Below, piece by piece: positions 1-4,859 of a stretch of 5,398 bases of DNA (within the stretch, counting starts at the first letter, position 1; the number at the start of each line of letters is the position of its first letter). Made by a program: the position numbers and the translations under genes. The stretch covers positions 1 to 5,398 of the forward strand of contig DCTO01000090.1 of assembly GCA_002329285.1 (NCBI GenBank). Reading direction: 5' to 3'. The notes below the pieces were generated by a model. That model saw only the letters and a program-made list of their open reading frames with translations. It was not told the DNA's origin and did not search any database. The DNA comes from Ruminococcaceae bacterium UBA1438. GTDB lineage: Bacteria > Bacillota > Clostridia > Oscillospirales > Acutalibacteraceae.

Positions 1-483
1 ATGCTGCAAGCGGAAATCAGATATGCTATGTCCTCAAAGGCAGTGCCTAAGGAAACAAAAATATACGTAAAGACCTTTGGCGAGTTTGAAATATTTGTTG
101 ATGATAAGCCCGTGCACTTTGCGCGTTCAAAATCAAAGGAGCTGCTTGCTTTTCTGATAGATGCCAAAGGGGCAAACGTGTCAAGAGCAACAGCGTTTTC
201 CGCTTTGTATGAGGATATGCAGTATGACAGAAAAATGCAAAAGCAGTTTGATGTTATTATCCGCAGTCTCAGAGAGTCTCTCAATGCAAGCGGCGCCGGA
301 AAAATATTTGAAATAAAATCAGGAATGCTGCGGCTGAATATAGAATTATTAGACTGTGATTTGTATCGTTTGCTTAACGGCGACATAGACGCAATCAACG
401 AATTTCGCGGGGAATATATGAACGCCTATTCGTGGGCCAATATAACCGAGGCCAGCATTTCTGCAAAATACAGAAAAGAATAA
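1..483 (+). CDS. SARP/BTAD-type transcription regulator, C-terminal part (5' end outside window)
   Basis: This is the DNA-binding end of a transcription regulator. After a short linker (residues 1-22), residues 23-110 fit an OmpR-like winged helix: a beta hairpin with the signature VKTFGEFEIFVDDKPVHF, a helix starting RSKSKELLAFLIDAKG, a likely recognition helix around QKQFDVIIRSLRESL, and a wing near KIFEIKSGMLRLN. Residues 116-150 (CDLYRLLNGD to GEYMNAYSWAN) match the start of a bacterial transcriptional activator domain (BTAD), here very short. In Clostridia this arrangement usually follows a receiver domain, and the ELRYPV-like linker of those proteins is echoed by AEIRYAM at residues 4-10. 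The ATG at base 1 is therefore probably an internal methionine in the linker, with the true start and a phosphoacceptor receiver domain upstream. The gene ends 96 bp before an envelope operon that carries a SARP-like repeat in its promoter, so it is the best candidate regulator of that operon. No clear terminator follows it. Family call is firm; the two-component role is inferred. Confidence 0.85.
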   Translation: MLQAEIRYAMSSKAVPKETKIYVKTFGEFEIFVDDKPVHFARSKSKELLAFLIDAKGANVSRATAFSALYEDMQYDRKMQKQFDVIIRSLRESLNASGAGKIFEIKSGMLRLNIELLDCDLYRLLNGDIDAINEFRGEYMNAYSWANITEASISAKYRKE

Positions 484-501
484 TATTTAAATATATTATT
501 C

Positions 502-525
502 TTTTGTTGGACATCTGTTGGACAC
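502..525 (+). promoter_or_regulatory. Tandem 11-bp-period activator site, copy 1
   Basis: The 9-mer TGTTGGACA occurs at 505-513 and again at 516-524, separated by TC, giving an 11-bp period, so both copies face the same side of the helix. The whole 24-bp block 502-525 recurs without a mismatch at 4702-4725. The downstream copy ends 8 bp before the TATAAT at 533-538. This matches the known architecture of SARP-activated promoters (direct repeats at 11 bp, last repeat about 8 bp from the -10). Each 9-mer also has TGT/ACA ends that form a small dyad, so binding by a dimer to each unit is an alternative. That this is a protein-binding site is well supported by the duplication; which protein binds is inferred. 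Confidence 0.8.
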
Positions 526-538
526 TATATATTATAAT
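510..538 (+). promoter_or_regulatory. Promoter of the envelope operon, activator-dependent type
   Basis: A perfect -10 box TATAAT lies at 533-538. At the normal 17-bp spacing the -35 position (510-515) reads GACATC, a poor match to TTGACA, and it falls inside the tandem repeat. The nearest TTGGAC (507-512) would need a 20-bp spacer. A weak -35 overlapped by an activator site is typical of positively controlled promoters. Transcription would start near 545, giving a leader of about 35 nt before the ATG at 580. Confidence 0.7.
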
Positions 539-579
539 TAATTTTAAACAGTAGTTAAACTTAAATAGGAGAAGAAATT

Positions 580-1305
580 ATGAGCAAAAAGATTAAAGCA
601 ACCATTTCTGTTATGGCGGCAATCATTTTAGTCCTTTCGGGGCTTTTGGTTTATACCCAGGTGGATAAATCACATTACAAAAGATATAAGAACATCATCT
701 CGCAGGAAGAGGTTGAGCAAACTCTGTTCGGTCAGCCGATTTCAACGGAGAGAAACGGCGAATACCGTATCGGTATCAAAACCGCTATTGACGGCGATTA
801 CCACGCAACGCTTACCGTTTATCAGGCAAACGACGGCAAATATGAGGAGGTTTTCTCCTGCGATGCGCTTGTTGGCAAAAACGGCCCCGGCAAGCAGTCC
901 GAGGGCGACACGAAAACTCCGCTCGGCACCTGGGAAATCGGCGAGGCTTACGGCATTAAGGAGGATCCCGGCAGCCTTTTGCCCTATACGCAGGTAACCG
1001 ATGATATGTACTGGTGCGCAACAGGCTCAAACGGCAAAAAATATAACACCCTGCTGAACAAAAACGATGACCCCGATAACGATTATTCAGAGGATGAGCA
1101 TCTTATGGATTATCCGATAAGATATGCATATTTCCTTGATCTTGGTTACAACAAGGCCGGCGCGCCTTATGCAGGCAATGCCATCTTCCTTCACTGCTGG
1201 AAAGAGCCTGATTACCCCACAGGCGGCTGTGTTGCAGTATCCGAAGAAAATATGGTAAAAATCCTTCAAACCATTACCCCGGGCACAACGGTAACTATTT
1301 ATTAA
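580..1305 (+). CDS. L,D-transpeptidase (YkuD family), membrane-anchored
   Basis: The product (241 residues) is an envelope enzyme of the YkuD/ErfK type, which forms or edits 3-3 cross-links in peptidoglycan through a cysteine acyl-enzyme, a route insensitive to most penicillins. Residues 1-26 are a short basic stretch plus one hydrophobic segment (about 7-25), an uncleaved anchor or signal peptide placing the enzyme outside the membrane. The catalytic domain spans about 65-241. Visible signatures are GKNGPGK..EGDTKTPLGTWEIG (99-121), the conserved EHL (173-175), and the active site FLHC with His205 followed by PTGGCVAV with Cys217 as nucleophile. This HC...PTxGC variant fits the Clostridial COG3786-like branch better than the classic SHGC form. 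The start is supported by AGGAG at 567-571 with 8 nt before ATG. It is the first gene of the operon, directly behind the repeat-bearing promoter. Some relatives could act as carboxypeptidases instead; the family call is firm, the exact reaction less so. Confidence 0.9.
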   Translation: MSKKIKATISVMAAIILVLSGLLVYTQVDKSHYKRYKNIISQEEVEQTLFGQPISTERNGEYRIGIKTAIDGDYHATLTVYQANDGKYEEVFSCDALVGKNGPGKQSEGDTKTPLGTWEIGEAYGIKEDPGSLLPYTQVTDDMYWCATGSNGKKYNTLLNKNDDPDNDYSEDEHLMDYPIRYAYFLDLGYNKAGAPYAGNAIFLHCWKEPDYPTGGCVAVSEENMVKILQTITPGTTVTIY

Positions 1306-1306
1306 T

Positions 1307-1876
1307 ATGAAAAATGCTTTGTTAATCAGCGCTTGCGCAAGACCTGATTCAAGAACTTACGCTCTTGCAAGGAAAGCGGCAAGCTATATGAACGCAGCTT
1401 ACAGCGTTATTCGTTTATATGACGAAAAGTTACAGCCTCTTGATTATTACAATCTTTCAAAGAGGGACGGCTTTATTCATCAAAACGATTTCAGCGATAA
1501 AATGTTCCGTTTTGCAAAGGAGTTCAGCGAGGCGAATGAAATAGTCATTGCCGCGCCTTACTGGGATTTATCCTTCCCATCAATTCTCAAATGCTATTTT
1601 GAGGCAATTTGCGTAAACGGCCTAACCTTCAGATACGGCGAAGGCGGGCAGGTTATTCCTCTTTGCAATTGCGAAAGGCTGATTTATGTTACAACGGCGG
1701 GCGGTTATATAGGCGAGAACAACCATGGCTATGAATACGTTAAGGCGCTTTGCAACAACCTTTTGGGAATTGAAAACACGATTTGTATTTCAGCCGAAGG
1801 GCTGGATATTATCGGCAATGATGTTGAGAAAATCCTCGCCAATGCCGAAAATAATATTAAAAATTTATTTGAATAA
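1307..1876 (+). CDS. Flavodoxin-fold NAD(P)H-dependent oxidoreductase (azoreductase-like)
   Basis: The product (189 residues) is a cytoplasmic flavoprotein of the Flavodoxin_2/AzoR type, expected to bind FMN and pass electrons from NAD(P)H to quinones, azo compounds or other acceptors. The N-terminal strand and phosphate loop read LLISACARPDSRTYALA (5-21). The family hallmark PYWDLSFPSILKCYFEAI (84-101) followed by VNGLTFRYGEGG (103-114) corresponds to the P.WNFSIPA.LK..ID....G.TF.Y segment of azoreductases, and TTAGG (129-133) to the second flavin loop. Length is near normal for the family. The gene begins one base after the stop codon of the L,D-transpeptidase and has no recognisable Shine-Dalgarno sequence, so its translation is probably coupled to that of the upstream gene. 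Its physiological substrate cannot be told from sequence; its place in an envelope operon suggests a redox protective role, but that is speculative. Confidence 0.85.
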   Translation: MKNALLISACARPDSRTYALARKAASYMNAAYSVIRLYDEKLQPLDYYNLSKRDGFIHQNDFSDKMFRFAKEFSEANEIVIAAPYWDLSFPSILKCYFEAICVNGLTFRYGEGGQVIPLCNCERLIYVTTAGGYIGENNHGYEYVKALCNNLLGIENTICISAEGLDIIGNDVEKILANAENNIKNLFE

Positions 1877-1889
1877 AAGGAGAATGAAA

Positions 1890-2315
1890 ATGAAAAAGAT
1901 TTTATCAATTATTATGTCAATCGGATTTGTTGTGGTTGGTATCATCTTTGTTATCAGCGGTATCAGCACCATTGCTAACAAGGATAAGTATGACACACAG
2001 GTTACGGCAACCGTTGTTGATGTTCAGCAGGAATGGGAAACCGCAGCGGACCCTGACGAGCCTGACCGTTTAGTTAACACGGCATACATAGACTATGAGG
2101 TTGACGGCAAAAAGTATGAGCACGTTCTTGCACCTGAGCAGGACGACAATCTTGCAATTGGCGACACGGTAGAAATTCTTGTTCAGTCTTCGAACCCGGA
2201 AAAAATTTCAGGCCTTAATCCTACAAAGGGCGGAGTAATCTTTATCATTGTAGGCGCAATAGCGGCCGTAGTTGGATGTTTTTCATCTATAAGAGCGTTT
2301 ATTAAAAAAAGATAA
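1890..2315 (+). CDS. Small membrane protein, DUF3592-like
   Basis: The product (141 residues) has two hydrophobic helices, about 4-27 and 114-131, flanking a soluble domain (about 30-110) of alternating beta-strand character (VTATVVDVQQEW, TAYIDYEVDGKKYEHV, IGDTVEILVQSSNPEKI). This layout, including the G-D-x-V-x-I-x-V and N-P-x-K motif before the second helix, matches DUF3592-type proteins, whose function is unknown. The short basic ends (MKK and IKKR) suggest both termini lie inside and the domain outside. The start at 1890 is chosen because AGGAG at 1878-1882 lies 7 nt upstream; an in-frame ATG at 1884 is too close to that site, and longer in-frame extensions would run inside the preceding oxidoreductase gene. 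It follows that gene by 13 nt, with the ribosome site starting just after the upstream stop. It is an operon member; the family assignment is from pattern, not a search. Confidence 0.8.
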   Translation: MKKILSIIMSIGFVVVGIIFVISGISTIANKDKYDTQVTATVVDVQQEWETAADPDEPDRLVNTAYIDYEVDGKKYEHVLAPEQDDNLAIGDTVEILVQSSNPEKISGLNPTKGGVIFIIVGAIAAVVGCFSSIRAFIKKR

Positions 2316-2330
2316 AAGGCGGTAATACAT

Positions 2331-3446
2331 ATGGAGAATACTAAAAAAAATGTATGGAAACCGATAGCCATTGTTGCGCTGTGCTTGTTGCTGATTGTCA
2401 GCACCTGCTACGGGCTTGGCGTTGGTTATAAGCAAAGCGACGAGAGTGCGCCTGCAAGCTCTCAAACTCAGGAAACAAGCGCAGAGGCGCTCAGCCTCTG
2501 GAATGACGATGCTGCAGCAAAGCAGGAGCTTCTTGATTACGTTGCGGCGGTTACCGCAGAGGGCTCTGCCGATTTCATTCCTGTTGAAAACCGTATTGCG
2601 GTTTTTGATTTGGACGGCACGCTTGCCTGCGAAACAGACCCCGTGTATTTTGACCATTGCATTTTGAAATACCGCGTGCTTGACGATCCTGATTATAAAG
2701 AAAAGGCAACGGATTTTGAAAAAGAGGTTGCCGCAGATATCGTTCAGTGGATAGACACAGGCGTTTCACCCGATGACCTGATGGTAAGGCACGGCCGGGC
2801 AGTTGCATCTGCCTTCTCAGGCTTAACTCCCGAAGAATTCGTTAGCTATGTTGCGGATTATGCAAAAACCGAAGCTCCCGGCTATAACAATATGACGAGA
2901 GCAGAGGCATTTTACAAGCCGATGCTTGAGGTTGTTGATTTGCTTGAGCAAAACGATTTTACGGTTTACATTGTCAGCGGTACTGACAGATTTATCGTTC
3001 GCGGTCTTGTTGAGGCTTCTCCGCTTGACCTTCCTGCAAATCAGATTATCGGATCTGATGAAAATATGGTTGCAACCGACCAGGGCGATACCGATGGCAT
3101 GGACTACGTTTTTGATGATGACGACCAGCTTGTTATGGGCGGCGAGTTCCTTGTTAAAAACCTCGATATGAACAAGGTTACCGTTATTCAGCAGGAAATC
3201 GGCGTTCAGCCCGTTCTCGCCTTCGGCAACAGCGGCAGCGATTTCAGCATGGCGCAGTATGCTCTTAATGATAATCCGTATAAAGCAAAGGCGTTTATGC
3301 TCTGCTGCGATGACACGGAGCGTGAAAACGGCAACCCGGAAAAGGCCGAAAAAATGGTTAAATCCTGCGAGGAAAACGGCTACACCGCTATCTCTATGAA
3401 AAACGACTGGAAAACCATTTACGGCGATAACGTAACCAGAAAATAA
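2331..3446 (+). CDS. Membrane-anchored HAD-superfamily hydrolase (likely extracellular phosphatase)
   Basis: The product (371 residues) is a haloacid-dehalogenase-type phosphohydrolase. All core motifs are visible: motif I FDLDGT with nucleophile Asp93 and acid/base Asp95; motif II VSGT with Ser216; a candidate motif III lysine at 276 or 282; motif IV GNSGSDFS with Asp304 for magnesium binding. The helical insert between motifs I and II (about 100-200) is a C1-type cap. Residues 11-30 form a hydrophobic segment after the basic start MENTKKNVWK, followed by a Ser/Gln/Thr-rich linker (36-52), so the catalytic domain is probably tethered outside the cell. Cys26 follows V-S-T, which is not a good lipobox because Thr sits at -1, so a lipoprotein is unlikely. 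AAGGCGG at 2316-2322 lies 8 nt before ATG. The substrate is unknown; phosphorylated wall or membrane head groups or nutrient phosphate esters are plausible given the neighbours. Confidence 0.88.
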   Translation: MENTKKNVWKPIAIVALCLLLIVSTCYGLGVGYKQSDESAPASSQTQETSAEALSLWNDDAAAKQELLDYVAAVTAEGSADFIPVENRIAVFDLDGTLACETDPVYFDHCILKYRVLDDPDYKEKATDFEKEVAADIVQWIDTGVSPDDLMVRHGRAVASAFSGLTPEEFVSYVADYAKTEAPGYNNMTRAEAFYKPMLEVVDLLEQNDFTVYIVSGTDRFIVRGLVEASPLDLPANQIIGSDENMVATDQGDTDGMDYVFDDDDQLVMGGEFLVKNLDMNKVTVIQQEIGVQPVLAFGNSGSDFSMAQYALNDNPYKAKAFMLCCDDTERENGNPEKAEKMVKSCEENGYTAISMKNDWKTIYGDNVTRK

Positions 3447-3487
3447 TTCAGCCACGGAATTACGTGACTATACAAAGGAGTATTCTT

Positions 3488-4174
3488 ATGAATTACAAAA
3501 TTGAAGGCGGCAACCTTCCTGTTTTACTCGTTCAGCTTGAAGCAGGCGAGGAAATGAAGTGTGAAGGCGGCTCAATGAGCTGGATGGATGACGAAATTGA
3601 AATGAAAACCCAAAGTGGCGGCATCGGCAAAATGTTCGGCAAAATGATTACCGGCGAGAATATGTTTCAGAACAGATACGTTGCAAATCGTGCGGGCGAA
3701 ATCGCTTTTGCATCCTCCTTCCCGGGTTCAATAAGGGCTATTGAGGTAACTCCCGATAAGCCTGTTATTGCACAGAAGAGTGCATTCCTTGCCAGCTACG
3801 GTAATATCGATATTTCCGTTTTCTTCCAAAAAAAGCTTAAAGCAGGTCTTTTCGGCGGCGAGGGCTTCTTAATGCAGAAATTCAGCGGCAACGGCATCGT
3901 ATTTATTGAAATTGACGGCTCTGCGATTGAATATGATATTCCTGCAGGTGATTGCAAGATTATTGATACGGGATATCTTGCAGCAATGGACGCATCCTGC
4001 TCAATTGATACAAGAACAGTTAAGGGCGTGAAAAACGTTCTGTTTGGCGGCGAAGGACTTTTCAACACGGTTGTAAAAGGACCCGGTCACATTATTGTTC
4101 AAACAATGCCGATTCAGAAAACGGCAATGGCAATTGATCCCTTCATAAATAAAACTACAACTACGAGTAATTAA
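3488..4174 (+). CDS. AIM24 / TIGR00266 family protein
   Basis: The product (228 residues) belongs to the AIM24 family (TIGR00266), beta-rich proteins of unknown biochemical role found in bacteria, archaea and mitochondria. The N-terminal signature is clear: YKIEGGNLPVLLVQLEAGEE then CEGGSMSWMDDEI (3-37). The family's internal repetition is visible as three related blocks: KMFGKMITGENMFQNRYV (48-65), GLFGGEGFLMQKFSGNG (120-136) and VLFGGEGLFNTVVKGPG (184-200). There is no signal peptide or membrane helix, so it is probably cytoplasmic or membrane-peripheral. Length is normal. The start at 3488 is preferred because AAAGGAG at 3474-3480 lies 7 nt upstream; an in-frame GTG at 3464 would place that ribosome site inside the gene. 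A 41-nt spacer separates it from the HAD gene and 13 nt from the next gene. Co-occurrence with small membrane proteins is common for this family in Firmicutes, as far as I recall. Confidence 0.92.
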   Translation: MNYKIEGGNLPVLLVQLEAGEEMKCEGGSMSWMDDEIEMKTQSGGIGKMFGKMITGENMFQNRYVANRAGEIAFASSFPGSIRAIEVTPDKPVIAQKSAFLASYGNIDISVFFQKKLKAGLFGGEGFLMQKFSGNGIVFIEIDGSAIEYDIPAGDCKIIDTGYLAAMDASCSIDTRTVKGVKNVLFGGEGLFNTVVKGPGHIIVQTMPIQKTAMAIDPFINKTTTTSN

Positions 4175-4187
4175 CAGGAGAGAAATC

Positions 4188-4598
4188 ATGGATTACGCAC
4201 AATACTCAGAACAGTTCAGTAAAATGTCTCCCGCTGCACAAACAGTGACAGGTGTTGTAACATTTTTTGTGGTTGCTCTTGCCATTATTGCAGAATGGAA
4301 AATCTTTAACAAAGCAGGCATAGCAGGCTGGCATTCTCTTATTCCTATTTTAAGAGAATATGACCTTTGTAAGCTTGCAGACGGAAAAGGTATAAAGTTT
4401 TTGCTCTTTATCATCCCGGGTGTAAACATTATTTACGCAATCCTGTATAATTTTCGCCTTGCATCATCATTCGGAAAAGGCACAGGCTTTGCGATCGGTT
4501 TAATATTCTTTCCCAACATCTTTCAACTTGTTCTCGGCTTCGGTAGTTCTAAATATATCGGGCCGAGAGGTGAGCAAAGGCCATTAAATTATCGTTAA
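4188..4598 (+). CDS. Small integral membrane protein, DUF5684-like
   Basis: The product (136 residues) has three hydrophobic segments, about 18-37, 70-88 and 100-117. Between the first two lies the conserved-looking stretch KIFNKAGIAGWHSLIPILREYDLCKLADGKG (38-68), and after them PGVNIIYAILYNFRLASSFGKGTGFAIGL and LGFGSSKYIG. The W-x-x-x-x-K-A-G-x-x-G-W-x-x-x-I-P pattern and the FGKG motif are typical of DUF5684, membrane proteins without an assigned function, sometimes found fused or next to signal peptidase-like genes. AGGAG at 4176-4180 lies 7 nt before ATG. The gene starts 13 nt after the AIM24-family gene and is the last of the operon, being followed by an intrinsic terminator. Function unknown; the call rests on motif memory. 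Confidence 0.8.
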   Translation: MDYAQYSEQFSKMSPAAQTVTGVVTFFVVALAIIAEWKIFNKAGIAGWHSLIPILREYDLCKLADGKGIKFLLFIIPGVNIIYAILYNFRLASSFGKGTGFAIGLIFFPNIFQLVLGFGSSKYIGPRGEQRPLNYR

Positions 4599-4636
4599 AA
4601 CCATAAGAAAATTATCGTATGAAAATAATAAGTAAA

Positions 4637-4671
4637 ATGCTTCCTGTTTAACGGCAGGGAGTATTTTTTTT
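4637..4671 (+). terminator. Rho-independent terminator of the envelope operon
   Basis: ATGCTTCCTG (4637-4646) pairs with CAGGGAGTAT (4655-4664) to form a 10-bp stem with two G-T wobbles and an 8-nt loop, followed by T4665-4671. Upstream A4634-4636 can extend the stem into the T run. It lies 38 nt after the last operon gene and ahead of the next promoter, closing the six-gene unit. The A-rich flank could make it partly bidirectional, though no gene converges on it here. Confidence 0.88.
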
Positions 4672-4701
4672 ACAAAAAAATTATTTTTAAAACAAAGCCG
4701 T

Positions 4702-4725
4702 TTTTGTTGGACATCTGTTGGACAC
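4702..4725 (+). promoter_or_regulatory. Tandem 11-bp-period activator site, copy 2
   Basis: The 9-mer TGTTGGACA occurs at 4705-4713 and 4716-4724. The 24-bp block is identical to 502-525, while the sequences on both sides diverge, so the conserved unit is the tandem repeat itself rather than a longer duplicated segment. Again the downstream copy ends 8 bp before the -10 box. This places the beta-helix gene in the same presumed regulon as the envelope operon. Confidence 0.8.
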
Positions 4726-4738
4726 AGTATTTTAAAAT
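4710..4738 (+). promoter_or_regulatory. Distal promoter (P1) of the beta-helix gene
   Basis: TAAAAT at 4733-4738 matches the -10 consensus in five of six positions and sits at the same distance from the tandem repeat as TATAAT does in the operon promoter. The -35 position (4710-4715) reads GACATC, again weak and buried in the repeat, implying activation by a bound protein. The upstream stretch 4672-4696 is A/T-tract rich and could act as an UP element. The leader to the ATG at 4860 would be about 115 nt. Confidence 0.62.
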
Positions 4739-4782
4739 AATAAATTAAGTAATTATATTTAAATTATTCTTTAAGTATTTTG

Positions 4783-4816
4783 TGTCACCGTTTTGTTACC
4801 GGCGCTATGTTATTAT
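4783..4816 (+). promoter_or_regulatory. Possible proximal promoter (P2) with a second 11-bp-phased repeat
   Basis: TGTCACCG (4783-4790) and TGTTACCG (4794-4801) differ at one base and are spaced 11 bp apart. Nine bp after the second copy is TATTAT (4811-4816), preceded by TGT (4808-4810), which together make an extended -10 box (TGnTATTAT). A start near 4823 would leave a leader of about 37 nt, similar to that of the envelope operon. The repeat is shorter and imperfect and is seen once only, so this is a tentative call. It may respond to the same or a different regulator. Confidence 0.4.
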
Positions 4817-4859
4817 GCAAAACGTAATATGAAAGATTTTACAGAAATGAGGGCAAATT

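Noticed and set aside
483..494. Perfect 12-bp palindrome ATATTTAAATAT just after the regulator gene.
   Set aside because: Pure A/T sequence with no G-C stem and no following T run long enough for a terminator; at most an UP-like element or curved DNA.
544..560. TTAAAC at 544-549 and 555-560, also an 11-bp period.
   Set aside because: The unit is only six AT-rich bases inside an AT-rich leader, lies downstream of the -10 and has no -10 box of its own; chance is a sufficient explanation.
1725..1889. Upstream in-frame extension of the DUF3592-like gene to an ATG at 1725.
   Set aside because: It would overlap the oxidoreductase gene by about 150 bp in another frame; the well-placed ribosome site and hydrophobic start at 1890 identify the true start.
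2823..3455. Long open frame on the minus strand (210 codons) opposite the HAD gene.
   Set aside because: It mirrors a gene with complete HAD motifs, its translation shows no recognisable family pattern, and no promoter or ribosome site supports it.
3450..3469. Small hairpin CACG...CGTG between the HAD and AIM24 genes.
   Set aside because: Only four continuous pairs plus two across a mismatch, with no T run; not a terminator and no known riboswitch pattern.
3464..3487. GTG start at 3464 for the AIM24-family protein.
   Set aside because: The strong AAAGGAG lies after it and 7 nt before the ATG at 3488, and the conserved family N-terminus begins at that ATG.
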